From NCBI GenBank assembly GCA_963785645.1, contig CAWAWG010000012.1:310001-374000 (forward strand): a stretch of 64,000 nucleotides of DNA, in the 5' to 3' direction. The notes under the pieces were generated by a model. It worked only from the letters and a program-made list of their open reading frames with translations, made no database searches and had not been told where the DNA came from. The position numbers and the translations under genes are program-made. Positions 15,962-25,162 of the stretch are shown here, piece by piece. Numbering within the stretch: position 1 is the stretch's first letter; the number at the start of each line of letters is the position of its first letter. This stretch comes from Trebonia sp963785645 (lineage in GTDB: Bacteria; Actinomycetota; Actinomycetes; Streptosporangiales; Streptosporangiaceae).

Positions 15962-18521
15962 GCGCACGTACCAGCGCTGCTCATGTTGTCGTCGTCGGGC
16001 ACGGCATGGTCGGGCACCGCTTCGTCGAGGCGCTGACCGCCCGCGACGACGGCGGGCGGTTCCGGGTGACCGTGCTGTCCGAGGAACCGCGGCCCGCGTA
16101 CGACCGGGTGGCGCTTTCCTCGTTCTTCGACGGCGCGGATGAGGCGGCGCTGCGGCTGCCGCCACTTGACTTGTCGCGGGTCGACCTGCGGCTTGGGGTG
16201 CGCACAGAGTCGGTTGACCCCGGTCGCAGAGTCGTCGTCACCGCTGCGGGCGAGTCCATTTCCTATGACGAACTCGTGCTGGCGACCGGCTCGTACCCCT
16301 TCGTTCCGCCGGTGCCCGGACACGACGCGCCGGGCTGCTTCGTCTACCGGACACTCGACGACCTCGAAGCGATCCGCTCCGCCGCGAACGCCTCGCCCGG
16401 CCCGGGTCGCACGGGCCTGGTGATCGGCGGCGGACTGCTGGGACTGGAGGCGGCCAACGCACTGCGGCTGCTCGGGCTCGCGCCGCATGTCGTCGAACTC
16501 GCGCCGCACCTGATGGCGGTGCAGGTCGACGCGGGCGGCGGCGCGCTGCTCGGCCGCCTGGTGACCGACCTGGGCGTGACCGTGCACTGCGGGTCGGCGA
16601 CCGTCCGGGTCGTGACGGACCCCGCCAGCGGGCGGGCAAGTGGCGTGGAACTGGCCGACGGTACCCGGATCGACACGGAAATAGTGGTATTCGCGGCCGG
16701 GGTACGGCCGCGGGACCAGCTTGCCCGCGCGGCCGGCCTGGCGCTCGGCCCGCGCGGCGGCGTGGCCGTCGACGAGTCGTGCCGCAGTGTCAGCGACCCG
16801 CACATCTGGGCCGTCGGCGAGGGCGCCGCGGTCGACGGGCAGGTATTCGGCCTGGTCGCACCGGGCTATGCGATGGCCGAGACCGCCGCCGACCGGCTGC
16901 TCGGCGGCACCGAGACGTTTCCCGGCGCCGATCTGTCGACCAAGCTGAAGCTGCTCGGGGTGGACGTGGCGTCGTTCGGCGACGCGCATGGGCGGACTCC
17001 GGGTGCGCTGTCGGTGGTGCTTAACGATCCCGTCCGCCAGGCCTACGGCAAGCTCGTCGTCTCGGACGACGCGCGCACCCTGCTCGGCGGCATCCTGGTC
17101 GGCGACGCGGCGCGGTACGCGCTGCTGCGGCCGCTGGTCGGGTTGCCGCTGCCGACCGATCCCGCGGCCCTGCTGCTCCGGAAGGCGCGGACGGCGCCCA
17201 AGGTCGCGGCGAGGGGGGCGGTGCGGGCAGTGGGCTTGCCGCACTGCCCGACTCGGCGCAGATCTGCTCGTGCAACGCGGTGACCAAAGGGACGCTGCTC
17301 GCGGCGATCGGCGACGGCTCGGCCAGCGACGTGCCCGGACTCAAGGCCTGCACGCGGGCGGGCACCGGGTGCGGCTCGTGCGTACCGGCGCTCAAGCAGC
17401 TGCTCGCCTCGGCCGGCGTGACGCAATCGAACGCGCTGTGCGAGCATTTCGCCGTCTCCCGGGCCGAGCTGTTCGAGATCACCGCCGCGACGGGCATCCG
17501 GACGTTCAGCGAACTGGTGACCCGCCACGGCCGGGGACGCGGCTGCGACATCTGCAAGCCCGCCGTCGCCTCGATTCTCGCCTCGCTGTACACCGGGGAT
17601 CACATCCTCGACGGCGAGCGCGGCGCGCTCCAGGACACCAACGACAGGCACCTGGCCAACATGCAGCGCAACGGCACCTACTCGGTGGTGCCGCGCATCC
17701 CCGGCGGGGAGATCACCCCGGGAAGCTGAAGGTCATCGCCGAGGTCGCCGAGGACTTCGGCCTCTACACCAAGATCACCGGCGGGCAGCGGATCGACCTG
17801 CTCGGTGCCCGGCTCGAGGAACTGCCCGCCATCTGGAAGCGGCTCATCGACGCCGGGTTCGAGTCGGGCCACGCGTACGGCAAGGCACTGCGTACGGTGA
17901 AGTCCTGCGTGGGCTCGACCTGGTGCCGGTACGGCGTGCAGGACTCGGTCGGTCTCGCGGTCGAGCTCGAGCTCCGCTACCGGGGCCTGCGCTCCCCGCA
18001 CAAGCTCAAGGGCGGGGTGTCCGGCTGCGCCCGCGAGTGCGCGGAGGCCCGGTCCAAGGACTTCGGCATCATCGCCACCGAGGTCGGCTGGAACCTGTAC
18101 GTCGGCGGCAACGGCGGCTTCCGGCCCCGGCACGCGCGAACTGCTCGTGTCGGACGTCGCGCACCGGGAACTGATCACGATCCTCGACCGGTTCCTGATG
18201 TTCTACATCCGTACCGCGGACCGGCTGCAGCGCACCGCCGCGTGGATCGAGGCGATGGACGGCGGCCTGGAGCACCTGCGAGACGTGATCGTCGATGACA
18301 GCCTCGGCCTCTGCGCCTCGCTTGAGGAGGCCATGGCCACGCACATCGTCGGCTACCGCGACGAGTGGCGCGCGGTCCTCGAGGACCCGGGCAGGCTCGC
18401 CAAGTTCGCGTCGTTCGTCAACGCCCCCGATCTCCCGGATCCCGCAATCTCGTTCACGGTCGAACGCGACCAGCGCATTCCCGCGCCGGCTCGCCCGCTA
18501 CTGCCGCTGGAGCCCCGATGA
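15958..18521 (+). CDS. nirB: Nitrite reductase [NAD(P)H] large subunit, three frame changes
   Basis: The full NirB architecture is present in order. It has an FAD/NAD(P)H module (VVVVGHGMVGHRFVEAL; GLVIGGGLLGLEAANAL), two BFD-like segments with ACTRAGTGCGSCVPALK and GRGCDICKPAVAS, then the ferredoxin-like and siroheme/[4Fe-4S] domains. The cluster cysteines are in SCVGSTWCRYG and GGVSGCARECAEA. Frames change near 17,255, 17,727 and 18,135, each beside G/C runs, and each time the conserved sequence resumes at once. It reduces nitrite to ammonium in the cytoplasm. Its start overlaps the previous stop (ATGA) and its stop overlaps nirD. Confidence 0.9.
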
Positions 18522-18880
18522 GAGTTATCGAAGCAACCGCCATACCGCTCACCACGCTGTCTCCCGAGCAGGGGGCCGCCGTCCTCCTTCATGACGGCAG
18601 CACCGCCGCCGTGTTCCTGCTGCACGACGGGTCGGTGCACGCGGTGGGGAACATCGACCCGTTCTACGGTGCCCCGGTCATCTGCCACGGGATCGTCGGG
18701 GACCGCTCCGGTGTCCCCACGGTGGCCAGCCCGCTCGGCAAGCAGGTGTTCTGCCTGCGCACGGGGCGCTGCCTCGACTCTCCCGACGCGACGCTGCCGG
18801 TATTCGGCGTGGCGGTCCAGGACGGCGTGATACGCCTGTCAACTCCTGGTAACACCGACGAAATAGCCATCGGCACATGA
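18518..18880 (+). CDS. nirD: Nitrite reductase small subunit
   Basis: A 120-residue Rieske-fold protein starting at ATG 18518, which overlaps the nirB stop. The NirD signature NIDPFYGAPVICHGIVGDRS and the following VPTVASPLGKQVFCLRTGRC are present. Like other NirD proteins it lacks the two C-x-H / C-x2-H cluster ligand pairs of true Rieske proteins, so it is unlikely to hold a [2Fe-2S] cluster. It partners NirB in assimilatory nitrite reduction. Its stop overlaps the following hemD-like start. Confidence 0.92.
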   Translation: MRVIEATAIPLTTLSPEQGAAVLLHDGSTAAVFLLHDGSVHAVGNIDPFYGAPVICHGIVGDRSGVPTVASPLGKQVFCLRTGRCLDSPDATLPVFGVAVQDGVIRLSTPGNTDEIAIGT

Positions 18881-20139
18881 TGAGGCGCATGTCCCCGCCA
18901 ACAGACGGTCCAGCCACAGACGGGTCGTGCCCGCGCGCCGATCCGGCGGAGCCCGGGCCCCCGCTGGCCAGCCCCGCGGATAGCGGCCCCGCGGGCAGCG
19001 GCCCCGCGGGCAGCGGCCCCGCGGGCAGCGGCGATGTGCCGGCCCCGCTGGCCGGCTACACGGTCGGGGTGACCGCGGCGCGGCGCGCGGATGAGATCGG
19101 CGGCCTCCTTGAGCGGCGCGGCGCGGCGGTAATCCACGCACCGGCGCTGCGGATCGCGCCCCTCGCCGACGATACCGACCTGCACAAGGCGACGCTCGAC
19201 CTGATCGGCACGCCACCGGACACGGTGGTGGCCACCACCGGCATCGGCTTCCGCGGCTGGATGGAGGCCGCCGAAGACTGGGGCGAGGCCGACCGGCTCC
19301 GCGGCGCGCTCGGCCAGGCAACCCTGCTCGCCCGCGGACCGAAGGCCACCGGCGCTATCCGCGCGGCAGGCCTGCGCGAGTTGTGGTCCCCGGCCTCGGA
19401 GTCGTCCGCCGAGGTACTCCAGCGGCTGCTGTCGGAAGGGCCGCTGCCCGGCAGGCGGATCGCGGTCCAGTTGCATGGCGAGCCACTGCCCGATTTCACC
19501 GACGCGCTGCGGCATGCGGGCGCGACCGTGATCCCCGTCCCGGTCTACCGTTGGATGGCCCCGGCCGACACCGGCCCGCTTGACCGCTTGCTTGAGGCCA
19601 TTGTGGCGGGCACCGTCGACGCGGTCACGTTCACCAGCGCGCTCGCCGCGACCGGACTCCTGCGCCGGGCCGCCGAATCCGGACTCGACGGCGAGCTACT
19701 CGCCGCGCTGCGCGGCCAGGCCGCCGCCGCCTGCGTGGGACCGGTGACCGCAGGACCGCTGCTCGACCGGGGAATCCCGGCGACCTGGCCGGACCGCTAT
19801 CGGGTGGGGGCGCTGGTGCGGCATGTCACCGAGGTCCTCGCACAGCGGGCGCGGGTGCTGACCGCGGCCGATCACCGGCTTGAGGTCCGCGGCTCCGCCG
19901 TCGTTGTCGACGGCAGCCTGCGCCCGGTCCCGCCGGGCCCGATGGCCGTGCTGCGCGCCCTGGCTCGTCACCCCGGCCGGGTGGTGCCACGCTCCGATCT
20001 CCTGGCGGAGCTTCCGGGCGGCGGTGCCGACGAGCATGCCGTCGAGGCCGCGATCGCCCGCCTCCGCTCCAGCCTGGGCGCACCGAAGGTCGTCCAGACG
20101 GTGGTCAAGCGCGGCTACCGTCTGGCCCTGGCGATCTAG
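18877..20139 (+). CDS. Uroporphyrinogen-III synthase domain fused to a winged-helix DNA-binding domain
   Basis: The protein is 420 residues. After a repeat-rich N-terminus (GSGPA units), residues 55-310 have the HemD fold, with VVATTGIGFRGWME, LLARGPKATGAIR and VDAVTFTSALAATGLLRRAA. Residues 325-420 form an OmpR/PhoB-type winged helix (VPPGPMAVLRALARHPGRVV ending VVQTVVKRGYRLAL). The same fusion is known next to nitrite reductase genes in other actinobacteria (Rv0260c type). It could make uroporphyrinogen III, the precursor of NirB siroheme, and/or regulate the operon. The ATGA overlap with nirD shows it belongs to the operon. Confidence 0.87.
   Translation: MMRRMSPPTDGPATDGSCPRADPAEPGPPLASPADSGPAGSGPAGSGPAGSGDVPAPLAGYTVGVTAARRADEIGGLLERRGAAVIHAPALRIAPLADDTDLHKATLDLIGTPPDTVVATTGIGFRGWMEAAEDWGEADRLRGALGQATLLARGPKATGAIRAAGLRELWSPASESSAEVLQRLLSEGPLPGRRIAVQLHGEPLPDFTDALRHAGATVIPVPVYRWMAPADTGPLDRLLEAIVAGTVDAVTFTSALAATGLLRRAAESGLDGELLAALRGQAAAACVGPVTAGPLLDRGIPATWPDRYRVGALVRHVTEVLAQRARVLTAADHRLEVRGSAVVVDGSLRPVPPGPMAVLRALARHPGRVVPRSDLLAELPGGGADEHAVEAAIARLRSSLGAPKVVQTVVKRGYRLALAI
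18971..19029 (+). repeat. 15-bp tandem repeat in the hemD-like gene
   Basis: Three identical units ggccccgcgggcagc begin at 18985, 19000 and 19015, preceded by a diverged copy at 18971. They encode (S)GPAG repeats in a flexible region before the HemD domain. Copy-number change in multiples of 15 bases would keep the frame. Confidence 0.8.
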
Positions 20140-20238
20140 CCGGGGCCGGGCATCCTCGCCTCCAGCGGAATTACAGAACTGGCCTGCCTCGGACCGCCTA
20201 GTTTCCGATGTCAGCGGAGTCTTACCTACCGGTGCGCT

Positions 20239-21132
20239 GTGCTCAAGGCGCACCAGTACCGCATCCGGTGCACCGCCGCCGGAGCCCGGGACACGCTTCT
20301 GGAGACGCTCATGGCCGCTCGGCGGAGACGCGACGGATCCGCGGAGCGCGGCCCGCTGCGCGCGTGGCTCCGGCGGCTCGCGGCCGGCCGGCTGGCCGCA
20401 GGCAGACAGGAAATCCCGTTCCCCGAGCCCATCGCGGCGACCGACACCCCTTGGCTTGAGCCCTACCCAGTCGACTTCACCGGCGACCCGGCGAGCATCG
20501 CGGAAGGGCTGAACGTCCGGCATGATGCACGGGAATCGATGTCGCTCGTCTTCGTCGCCGCGCTCCAGCACCTTCCGCCGCACCAGCGGGCCGCCCTCGT
20601 GCTGTGCGACGTGCACGGGTTCCGCGCCGCCGAGGCAGCCGAGATTCTGGACTGCGACACAGAAACGCTCGACGGCACGCTTCAGCGGGCCCGCGCGGAA
20701 ATCGCCGCCCGGCTGCCGTCCGGCTGGCATGACCGCTCCCCGCTGCCCGGCTCCGCCCGTGAGCTCGAGGTGACGGGGCGATTCGCCGACGCCTTCGAAC
20801 GCGGGGATGTGGACGGCCTGGTGGCGCTGCTGACGGACGACGCGTGGCTCGCCAGCCCGCCGCTGCCCGGCGGGTACCGGGGCCGGGCGGCGGCGGAAAT
20901 CCTGTCGGAGGCCCCGTTCCGCGACGCGCCCCGCCGGTTCCGGCTCATCGCCACCAGGGCGAACGGCCAGCCCGCGTTCGGCTGTTACCTGAGCGACCCG
21001 GTCTCCCCCATCGCCCACGCGCACGGCCTGATCGTGCTGACCCTCGACGGCGACCGGGTGTCGGGCATCACCCGCTTCACGGACAACAGCCTCCTGCCCC
21101 TCTTCGGCCTCCCCCGCACCCTGCCCGACTAG
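20239..21132 (+). CDS. SigJ/SigG-like ECF sigma factor with C-terminal SnoaL-like domain and degenerate region 2
   Basis: This 297-residue protein contains a clear sigma region 4, SLVFVAALQHLPPHQRAALV through RAAEAAEILDCDTETLDGTL, preceded by the linker WLEPYPVDF typical of SigG/ECF-type factors. The C-terminal part (about 180-297) is the NTF2/SnoaL-like domain found in these sigma factors. The N-terminus retains PLRAWLRRLAAGRLA, but the region-2 block with a DDAVQE-like core is missing, and upstream sequence does not supply it. Either the start is lost through an indel, or the protein lacks normal core-binding and is degenerate. The GTG start at 20239 is the best available. Confidence 0.7.
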   Translation: MLKAHQYRIRCTAAGARDTLLETLMAARRRRDGSAERGPLRAWLRRLAAGRLAAGRQEIPFPEPIAATDTPWLEPYPVDFTGDPASIAEGLNVRHDARESMSLVFVAALQHLPPHQRAALVLCDVHGFRAAEAAEILDCDTETLDGTLQRARAEIAARLPSGWHDRSPLPGSARELEVTGRFADAFERGDVDGLVALLTDDAWLASPPLPGGYRGRAAAEILSEAPFRDAPRRFRLIATRANGQPAFGCYLSDPVSPIAHAHGLIVLTLDGDRVSGITRFTDNSLLPLFGLPRTLPD

Positions 21133-21162
21133 TCCCGCTCGCTCCACGCGCCGACTTCCAGG

Positions 21163-21210
21163 GATAGCGGACTTTTGGGCACACTCTGATGTGCCCAAAC
21201 GTCCGCTATC
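21163..21210. terminator. 21-bp near-perfect hairpin downstream of the sigma gene
   Basis: Left arm gatagcggacttttgggcac(a) at 21163-21183 pairs with tgtgcccaaacgtccgctat(c) at 21190-21210 with one mismatch and a 6-base loop. It lies 31 bp after the sigma gene stop and is a strong terminator candidate even without a T-run. Its outer ends (gatagcggac/gtccgctatc) match the pattern of the hairpin at 284-331 (gatagtggat/atccactatc). Confidence 0.7.
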
Positions 21211-21277
21211 TCGGATCCGGCTCCGGGATGTGCTTAGCCCGGGAGACGTTGTCGGAGGGTGTGCCTAACATCGGGGT

Positions 21278-21949
21278 GTGGCCTGCCGAACTTGCCGGGG
21301 ACCGACTGGGACTGGGTTTGCCCGGTGTTACCAGTGTGAAACGGCGCTGCGGCAGGAAGGTGAGCTGCTCGCGGACGCTGTCGTGCCGATTGGGTACGCG
21401 GTGAGCGGCGGGTCGCTCGCCAAGGATCTGCGCCGGTATAAGTCGGATTACGTTGCGGCGGAGGAAGCGGCGGCCGCAACGTCCAGGCTCAGCATGCTGC
21501 TCGGCGCGTTCCTGAAGGACCACGGGCACTCGGTATGGACGGCGTCGGGGATGCCCGGCGGGCCGACCGCGGTCGCGGTGGTGCCGAGCGGTCAGGGGCG
21601 ACTCGGAGCGCATCCGCTCGTCCGCGTGGTCCGGTCATGCGTTTCGCTGCCGCTCGTGCGGCTGGCTACCGTGCCAGAGGAGATCCACACCAGAGGCGTC
21701 AACCCAGGTTGGGTGCGAGTCAAGGACCCGGTTAGGGGCGCGGACGTCCTCGTTGTAGACGACACCTGGGTTTCCGGTGGCAGCGCCCAATCGGTGGCTG
21801 CGGCACTCAAACTGGCCGGAGCGCGGCGTGTCGCCGTTGTTGTCCTAGGGCGACATGTGAACTCGGCCGACCCGAGATGGGCTGCTTTCCCAGAAAAGAT
21901 CGCCGACCAGGCCGATGCCCGGCCGCCGCCCCTCTCGGCCCGCGACTAA
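21278..21949 (+). CDS. ComF-like phosphoribosyltransferase-domain protein
   Basis: A 223-residue protein starting at GTG 21278. It opens with a zinc-finger-like pair of CxxC motifs (CRTCRGPTG and ARCYQCETAL), followed by the PRTase signature VLVVDDTWVSGGSAQSVAAA at about 150-170, whose Asp pair and Gly-rich loop bind PRPP in true enzymes. This arrangement matches ComF/amidophosphoribosyltransferase-like proteins, whose reaction is generally unknown. It stands alone after the terminator at 21163-21210. Confidence 0.75.
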   Translation: MACRTCRGPTGTGFARCYQCETALRQEGELLADAVVPIGYAVSGGSLAKDLRRYKSDYVAAEEAAAATSRLSMLLGAFLKDHGHSVWTASGMPGGPTAVAVVPSGQGRLGAHPLVRVVRSCVSLPLVRLATVPEEIHTRGVNPGWVRVKDPVRGADVLVVDDTWVSGGSAQSVAAALKLAGARRVAVVVLGRHVNSADPRWAAFPEKIADQADARPPPLSARD

Positions 21950-22052
21950 GCATCGGGAAGACCCAAGACTTTCCTCGCACGCTGTCCCCTCGTACCGGGC
22001 TTCTTCGTCATGGTGGCGAGACAATGGTCCAAGCCGGAGAAGGGAGACTGCC

Positions 22053-22397
22053 GTGCAGTACGCATTGCTGGTCTACACGAAGCCAGGAAGCTACGATTCG
22101 CTCGGCCCGGCCGAGCGGGAGGCGTTGAGCCTGGAGTACTACGCCCTGCGGGACGAGCCGGGCATGCTCGGCGGTGCCGCCCTCCAGCCGGAGACGACCG
22201 CGACCACCATCCGCCTCGGCGACGGCAAGCCGCTGGTCACCGACGGGCCGTTCGCGGACACGAAGGAGATCTTCGGCGGCTACTACCTGTACGAGGCCGA
22301 TGACCTCGACCAGGCGACCGAGATGGCCGCGCGCATCCCCGCCCTGCGGTTCGGCGGCGCCATCGAGATACGGCCAGTCGTGGGCAAGGCATCCTGA
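22053..22397 (+). CDS. YCII/DGPF-domain protein
   Basis: A 114-residue protein beginning at GTG 22053 with agggag eight bases upstream. MQYALLVYTKP begins the fold and LVTDGPFADTKEIFGGYYLY contains the DGPF motif that names the group. These ferredoxin-like proteins are found next to ECF42 sigma genes, and the next gene is exactly such a sigma factor, overlapping by four bases. DGPF proteins are thought to be partners or targets of ECF42, but their biochemical role is not known. Confidence 0.9.
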   Translation: MQYALLVYTKPGSYDSLGPAEREALSLEYYALRDEPGMLGGAALQPETTATTIRLGDGKPLVTDGPFADTKEIFGGYYLYEADDLDQATEMAARIPALRFGGAIEIRPVVGKAS

Positions 22398-23575
22398 ACC
22401 CGCTCGAACAGGTCTTCCGCGACGAGTGGGGCCGTGTCCTCGCCGCGGTAGTGGGCTACCTCGGCGACTTCGAGCTCGCCGAGGAGTCGGTCGCGGAGGC
22501 GTTCGCGGTCGCGACGCGGCGCTGGCCGGTCGAAGGGATGCCGGCCAGCCCGGCCGGGTGGCTGGTGACAACGGCCCGGCACCGGGCAATCGACCGGCTG
22601 CGCCGCGACCGCGTGCTCGCCGCCAAACTGCGCGTGCTCGCGGCCACGACACCAGAGGTCGCGGAGACTGAGATGATCGAGAGCGAAATCCCTGATGAGC
22701 GGCTTGAGCTCATCTTCACCTGCTGTCACCCGGCGCTCGCGCCCGAGGCGCAGGTCGCGCTGACGCTGCGCGCGGTCGCGGGGCTCGGCACGGAGGAGAT
22801 TGCGAGCTCGTTCCTGGTCTCCGCCGAGACCATGAAGCGACGGCTTACCCGCGCGAAGACGAAGATCAGGGATGCGGGTATCCCGTTCAGCGTTCCGGCC
22901 GCGGACCGGCTTCCCGACCGGCTTGCCGTCGTGCTCGCCGTCATCTACCTGATCTTCAATCAGGGGTACAGCGCGCCAGGTCAGGCCGGGCACCTGGCCA
23001 CGGAGGCGCTCAGGCTCGGCCGGGTGCTCGCCTCGCTGCTGCCCGATCAGCCAGAGCCCAGGGGGATGGTGGCGCTGATGCTGCTCCACGACGCGCGCCG
23101 CCGGGCGCGGCTTTCCGGTACGGACGGGCAGGATCTCGTCCTGCTCGCCGACCAGGACCGGTCGCTGTGGGACTGGCGGCAGATCGCGGAAGCACGCGAG
23201 ATTATCGACCGGATTGTGGATAACCGCGGCCCGTACATGATCCAGGCGGCGATCGCGTCGCTCCAGCTGGCCGACCCCATCGACTGGCGGCAGGTCGCCG
23301 CACTGTACGCGGAGCTCGCCGAGCTGACCGGGTCGCCCGTGGTCCGGCTCAACGGCGCGGTCGCTATCGCGGAAGCCGACGGGCCGGCCGCCGCCTTGAC
23401 CATCGTCGATCGCCTCGACCTGGCCGGATACCCGTACTGGCACTCCACAAGGGCCGAACTGCTCCGTCGCCTCGGGCGGGCCGACGAGGCGCGGACCGCC
23501 TATCGGGACGCGCTCGCCCTCACCGGGACCGAGCCCGAGCGCCGCTTCCTGCAGAAACGAATCGCGGAAGGCTGA
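22394..23575 (+). CDS. ECF42-type RNA polymerase sigma factor with C-terminal TPR-like extension
   Basis: Sigma region 2 is visible at the start (FELAEESVAEAFAVATRRW, GWLVTTARHRAIDRLRRD) and region 4 in AVAGLGTEEIASSFLVSAET. The extension of about 200 residues, containing DRLAVVLAVIYLIFNQGYSA, is the helical repeat region typical of ECF42. Region 2 begins before the first ATG/GTG in frame (GTG 22451), so translation must start upstream. CTG at 22394, overlapping the YCII stop (CTGA), is the likeliest start. No anti-sigma gene is adjacent, as usual for this group, where the extension is thought to regulate activity. Confidence 0.88.
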   Translation: MNPLEQVFRDEWGRVLAAVVGYLGDFELAEESVAEAFAVATRRWPVEGMPASPAGWLVTTARHRAIDRLRRDRVLAAKLRVLAATTPEVAETEMIESEIPDERLELIFTCCHPALAPEAQVALTLRAVAGLGTEEIASSFLVSAETMKRRLTRAKTKIRDAGIPFSVPAADRLPDRLAVVLAVIYLIFNQGYSAPGQAGHLATEALRLGRVLASLLPDQPEPRGMVALMLLHDARRRARLSGTDGQDLVLLADQDRSLWDWRQIAEAREIIDRIVDNRGPYMIQAAIASLQLADPIDWRQVAALYAELAELTGSPVVRLNGAVAIAEADGPAAALTIVDRLDLAGYPYWHSTRAELLRRLGRADEARTAYRDALALTGTEPERRFLQKRIAEG

Positions 23576-23586
23576 GTACGCCCTCC

Positions 23587-24458
23587 TCAGCAGCAGGTGC
23601 CTGGCGGCGGCGACGCGGACCGCGGCGGTGAGCGCCGTCAGTTTCGGTGAGTCCAGGCGCCAGCGTTGCCAGTGCAGCGGGATGTCGGTCTCGTCCGCCG
23701 ACAGGCGGACGAGAGCGCCGGAGGCGAGGTCGGCGCGGGCCTGCGGCTCAGGGAGCATGGCCCAGCCAAGGCCGACACGGACGGCGGCGTAGAAGTCGGC
23801 GGTGGCCGGGACCTGGTGGATGACCGAAGGAGCGTGCGCCACACCGTGCCGGCGGAGCAGTTCGTGCTGCAGGTCGTCCTTGTCGTTGAAGACGACAACC
23901 GGCATCGCGGCCCAGTCGGGAGACCCACCGCTCCGCCATCGGTCCGCGACCGTCGGCGCGGCCGCCGGAAGGTAGCGGAGCGCGCCGAGCGGGTCGACGC
24001 TGCAACCCTGCACCGCGGTCGGGTCGCTGGTCACCGCCGCGAGCACGTCGCCCTTGCGCAGCAGTTCCTGGGAGTAGGCCTGGTCCTCTACGCGGAGCCT
24101 GATCGCGGTGCCATCCCACCCCGCCACTTCGGCGAGGACGTCGCGGAACCAGCCGCCGAGCGAGTCCGCGTTGACCGCCACCGGCAGGTCAACCGCGGCC
24201 GCCGACGAGATAGCCTGGCTGGCCTCGGCGTACAGGAGCCTGGTCTGCCTGCCCAGGCGGACCAGCCATTCGCCGTGCGGAGTGGGCCGACACGGGGCTG
24301 CCCCGGCTGATCAGGACCTGGCCCGCCGTTGCCTCTAGCGCGCGGATGCGCTGGCTGACCGCGCTCGGCGTGATGTGCAGCTGCCGGGCCGCCGCGTCGA
24401 ATGAGCCGTGGTCGGCGATGGCCACGAGGGCGTCGAGCTGGCTCGGGTTGAGGTCCAC
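23587..24458 (-). CDS. lysG: LysR-family regulator, LysG/ArgP type, two frame changes
   Basis: The N-terminal helix-turn-helix is clear: MDLNPSQLDALVAIADHGSF and LHITPSAVSQRIRALE. The frame changes near 24,293 and the protein continues as CRPTPHGEWLVRLGRQ, AVNADSLGGWFRDVLAEVAG and the effector domain DIPLHWQRWRLDSPKLTALT. A second change near the C-terminus is needed to reach the TGA at 23587; without it the frame runs on antisense through the ECF42 gene. It is divergent from lysE, the classical arrangement in which LysG senses lysine or arginine and activates the exporter. Confidence 0.85.
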
Positions 24459-24556
24459 CTCAAGAACCCCTAAAGTTCTGAGTGAAGCACAGCTAAAGGA
24501 TAGTAAGAAACATTCGTTTGCCTTAATACAAGTGCCCGCTTAGGGTCGGGACCGTG
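24459..24556. promoter_or_regulatory. lysG-lysE divergent intergenic region
   Basis: These 98 bp separate the two divergent starts and are distinctly A/T-rich for this genome (for example aaggatagtaagaaacattc). LysR-type regulators bind such regions at T-N11-A sites to repress their own gene and activate the exporter. I did not find one clearly superior T-N11-A palindrome, so the exact site is not assigned. Confidence 0.55.
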
Positions 24557-25162
24557 ATGAACGCTTCGCTTGACGGCCTGCTGACCGGCCTGTCGCTGAT
24601 CGTCGCGATCGGCGCGCAGAACGCCTTCGTACTGCGCCAGGGACTGCGCCGTTCCTATGTCCGTCCGGTCGTGACGGTGTGCATGCTGTCCGACTTCGTG
24701 CTCATCCTCGCCGGGGTGGCCGGGATCGGCGTCATCGTGCAGCACGCCGGGTGGGCACTGCAAGCGGTGCGCTGGTTCGGGGTCGCCTTCCTCGTCTGGT
24801 ACGGGCTGTCGTCCGCGTGGCGGGCCCGGCGGCCCGGCTTCCTCACTGAGCGCCGCCCGCGACGACTCGAGCGGGCGGGTCGGGAGTCGTGCGCCGTGCG
24901 GTGGCGCTCACCTGGCTCAACCCGCACGTCTACCTTGACACGGTGGTGCTGCTCGGGTCGATCGCCAACGCCCACGGGGTATCGGGCCGGTGGTGGTTCG
25001 CCGCCGGGACGTGCCTGGCGAGCGCTCTGTGGTTCACCGGCTCTCGGTTTCGGCGCCCGGTTCGCCGCGGGGCTGCTCGCGACACCGCGCGCCTGGCAGA
25101 TCCTCGACCTGCTCATCGCGGCGACCATGTTGGGAATCGCGGTAAAGCTCGCGCTGAGCTAG
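24557..25162 (+). CDS. lysE: LysE-family basic amino-acid exporter, two compensating frame changes
   Basis: The family signature LIVAIGAQNAFVLRQGL lies in the first helix region (about residues 12-28), and later ALTWLNPHVYLDTVVLLGSI contains the conserved NPHxYLD motif. The protein leaves its frame near 24,880 and returns near 25,045, finishing as LATPRAWQILDLLIAATMLG in the original frame. The two changes cancel each other, so the product could be close to full length if either is a sequencing indel. It exports L-lysine/L-arginine and is presumably activated by LysG. Confidence 0.85.
   Translation: MNASLDGLLTGLSLIVAIGAQNAFVLRQGLRRSYVRPVVTVCMLSDFVLILAGVAGIGVIVQHAGWALQAVRWFGVAFLVWYGLSSAWRARRPGFLTERRPRRLERAGRESCAVRWRSPGSTRTSTLTRWCCSGRSPTPTGYRAGGGSPPGRAWRALCGSPALGFGARFAAGLLATPRAWQILDLLIAATMLGIAVKLALS

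Noticed and set aside
22283..24181. A 632-residue minus-strand protein antisense to the ECF42 gene
   Set aside because: Only its first 200 residues (LysG effector domain) are real; the rest is a shadow of the sigma gene left open by high GC and a lost stop.
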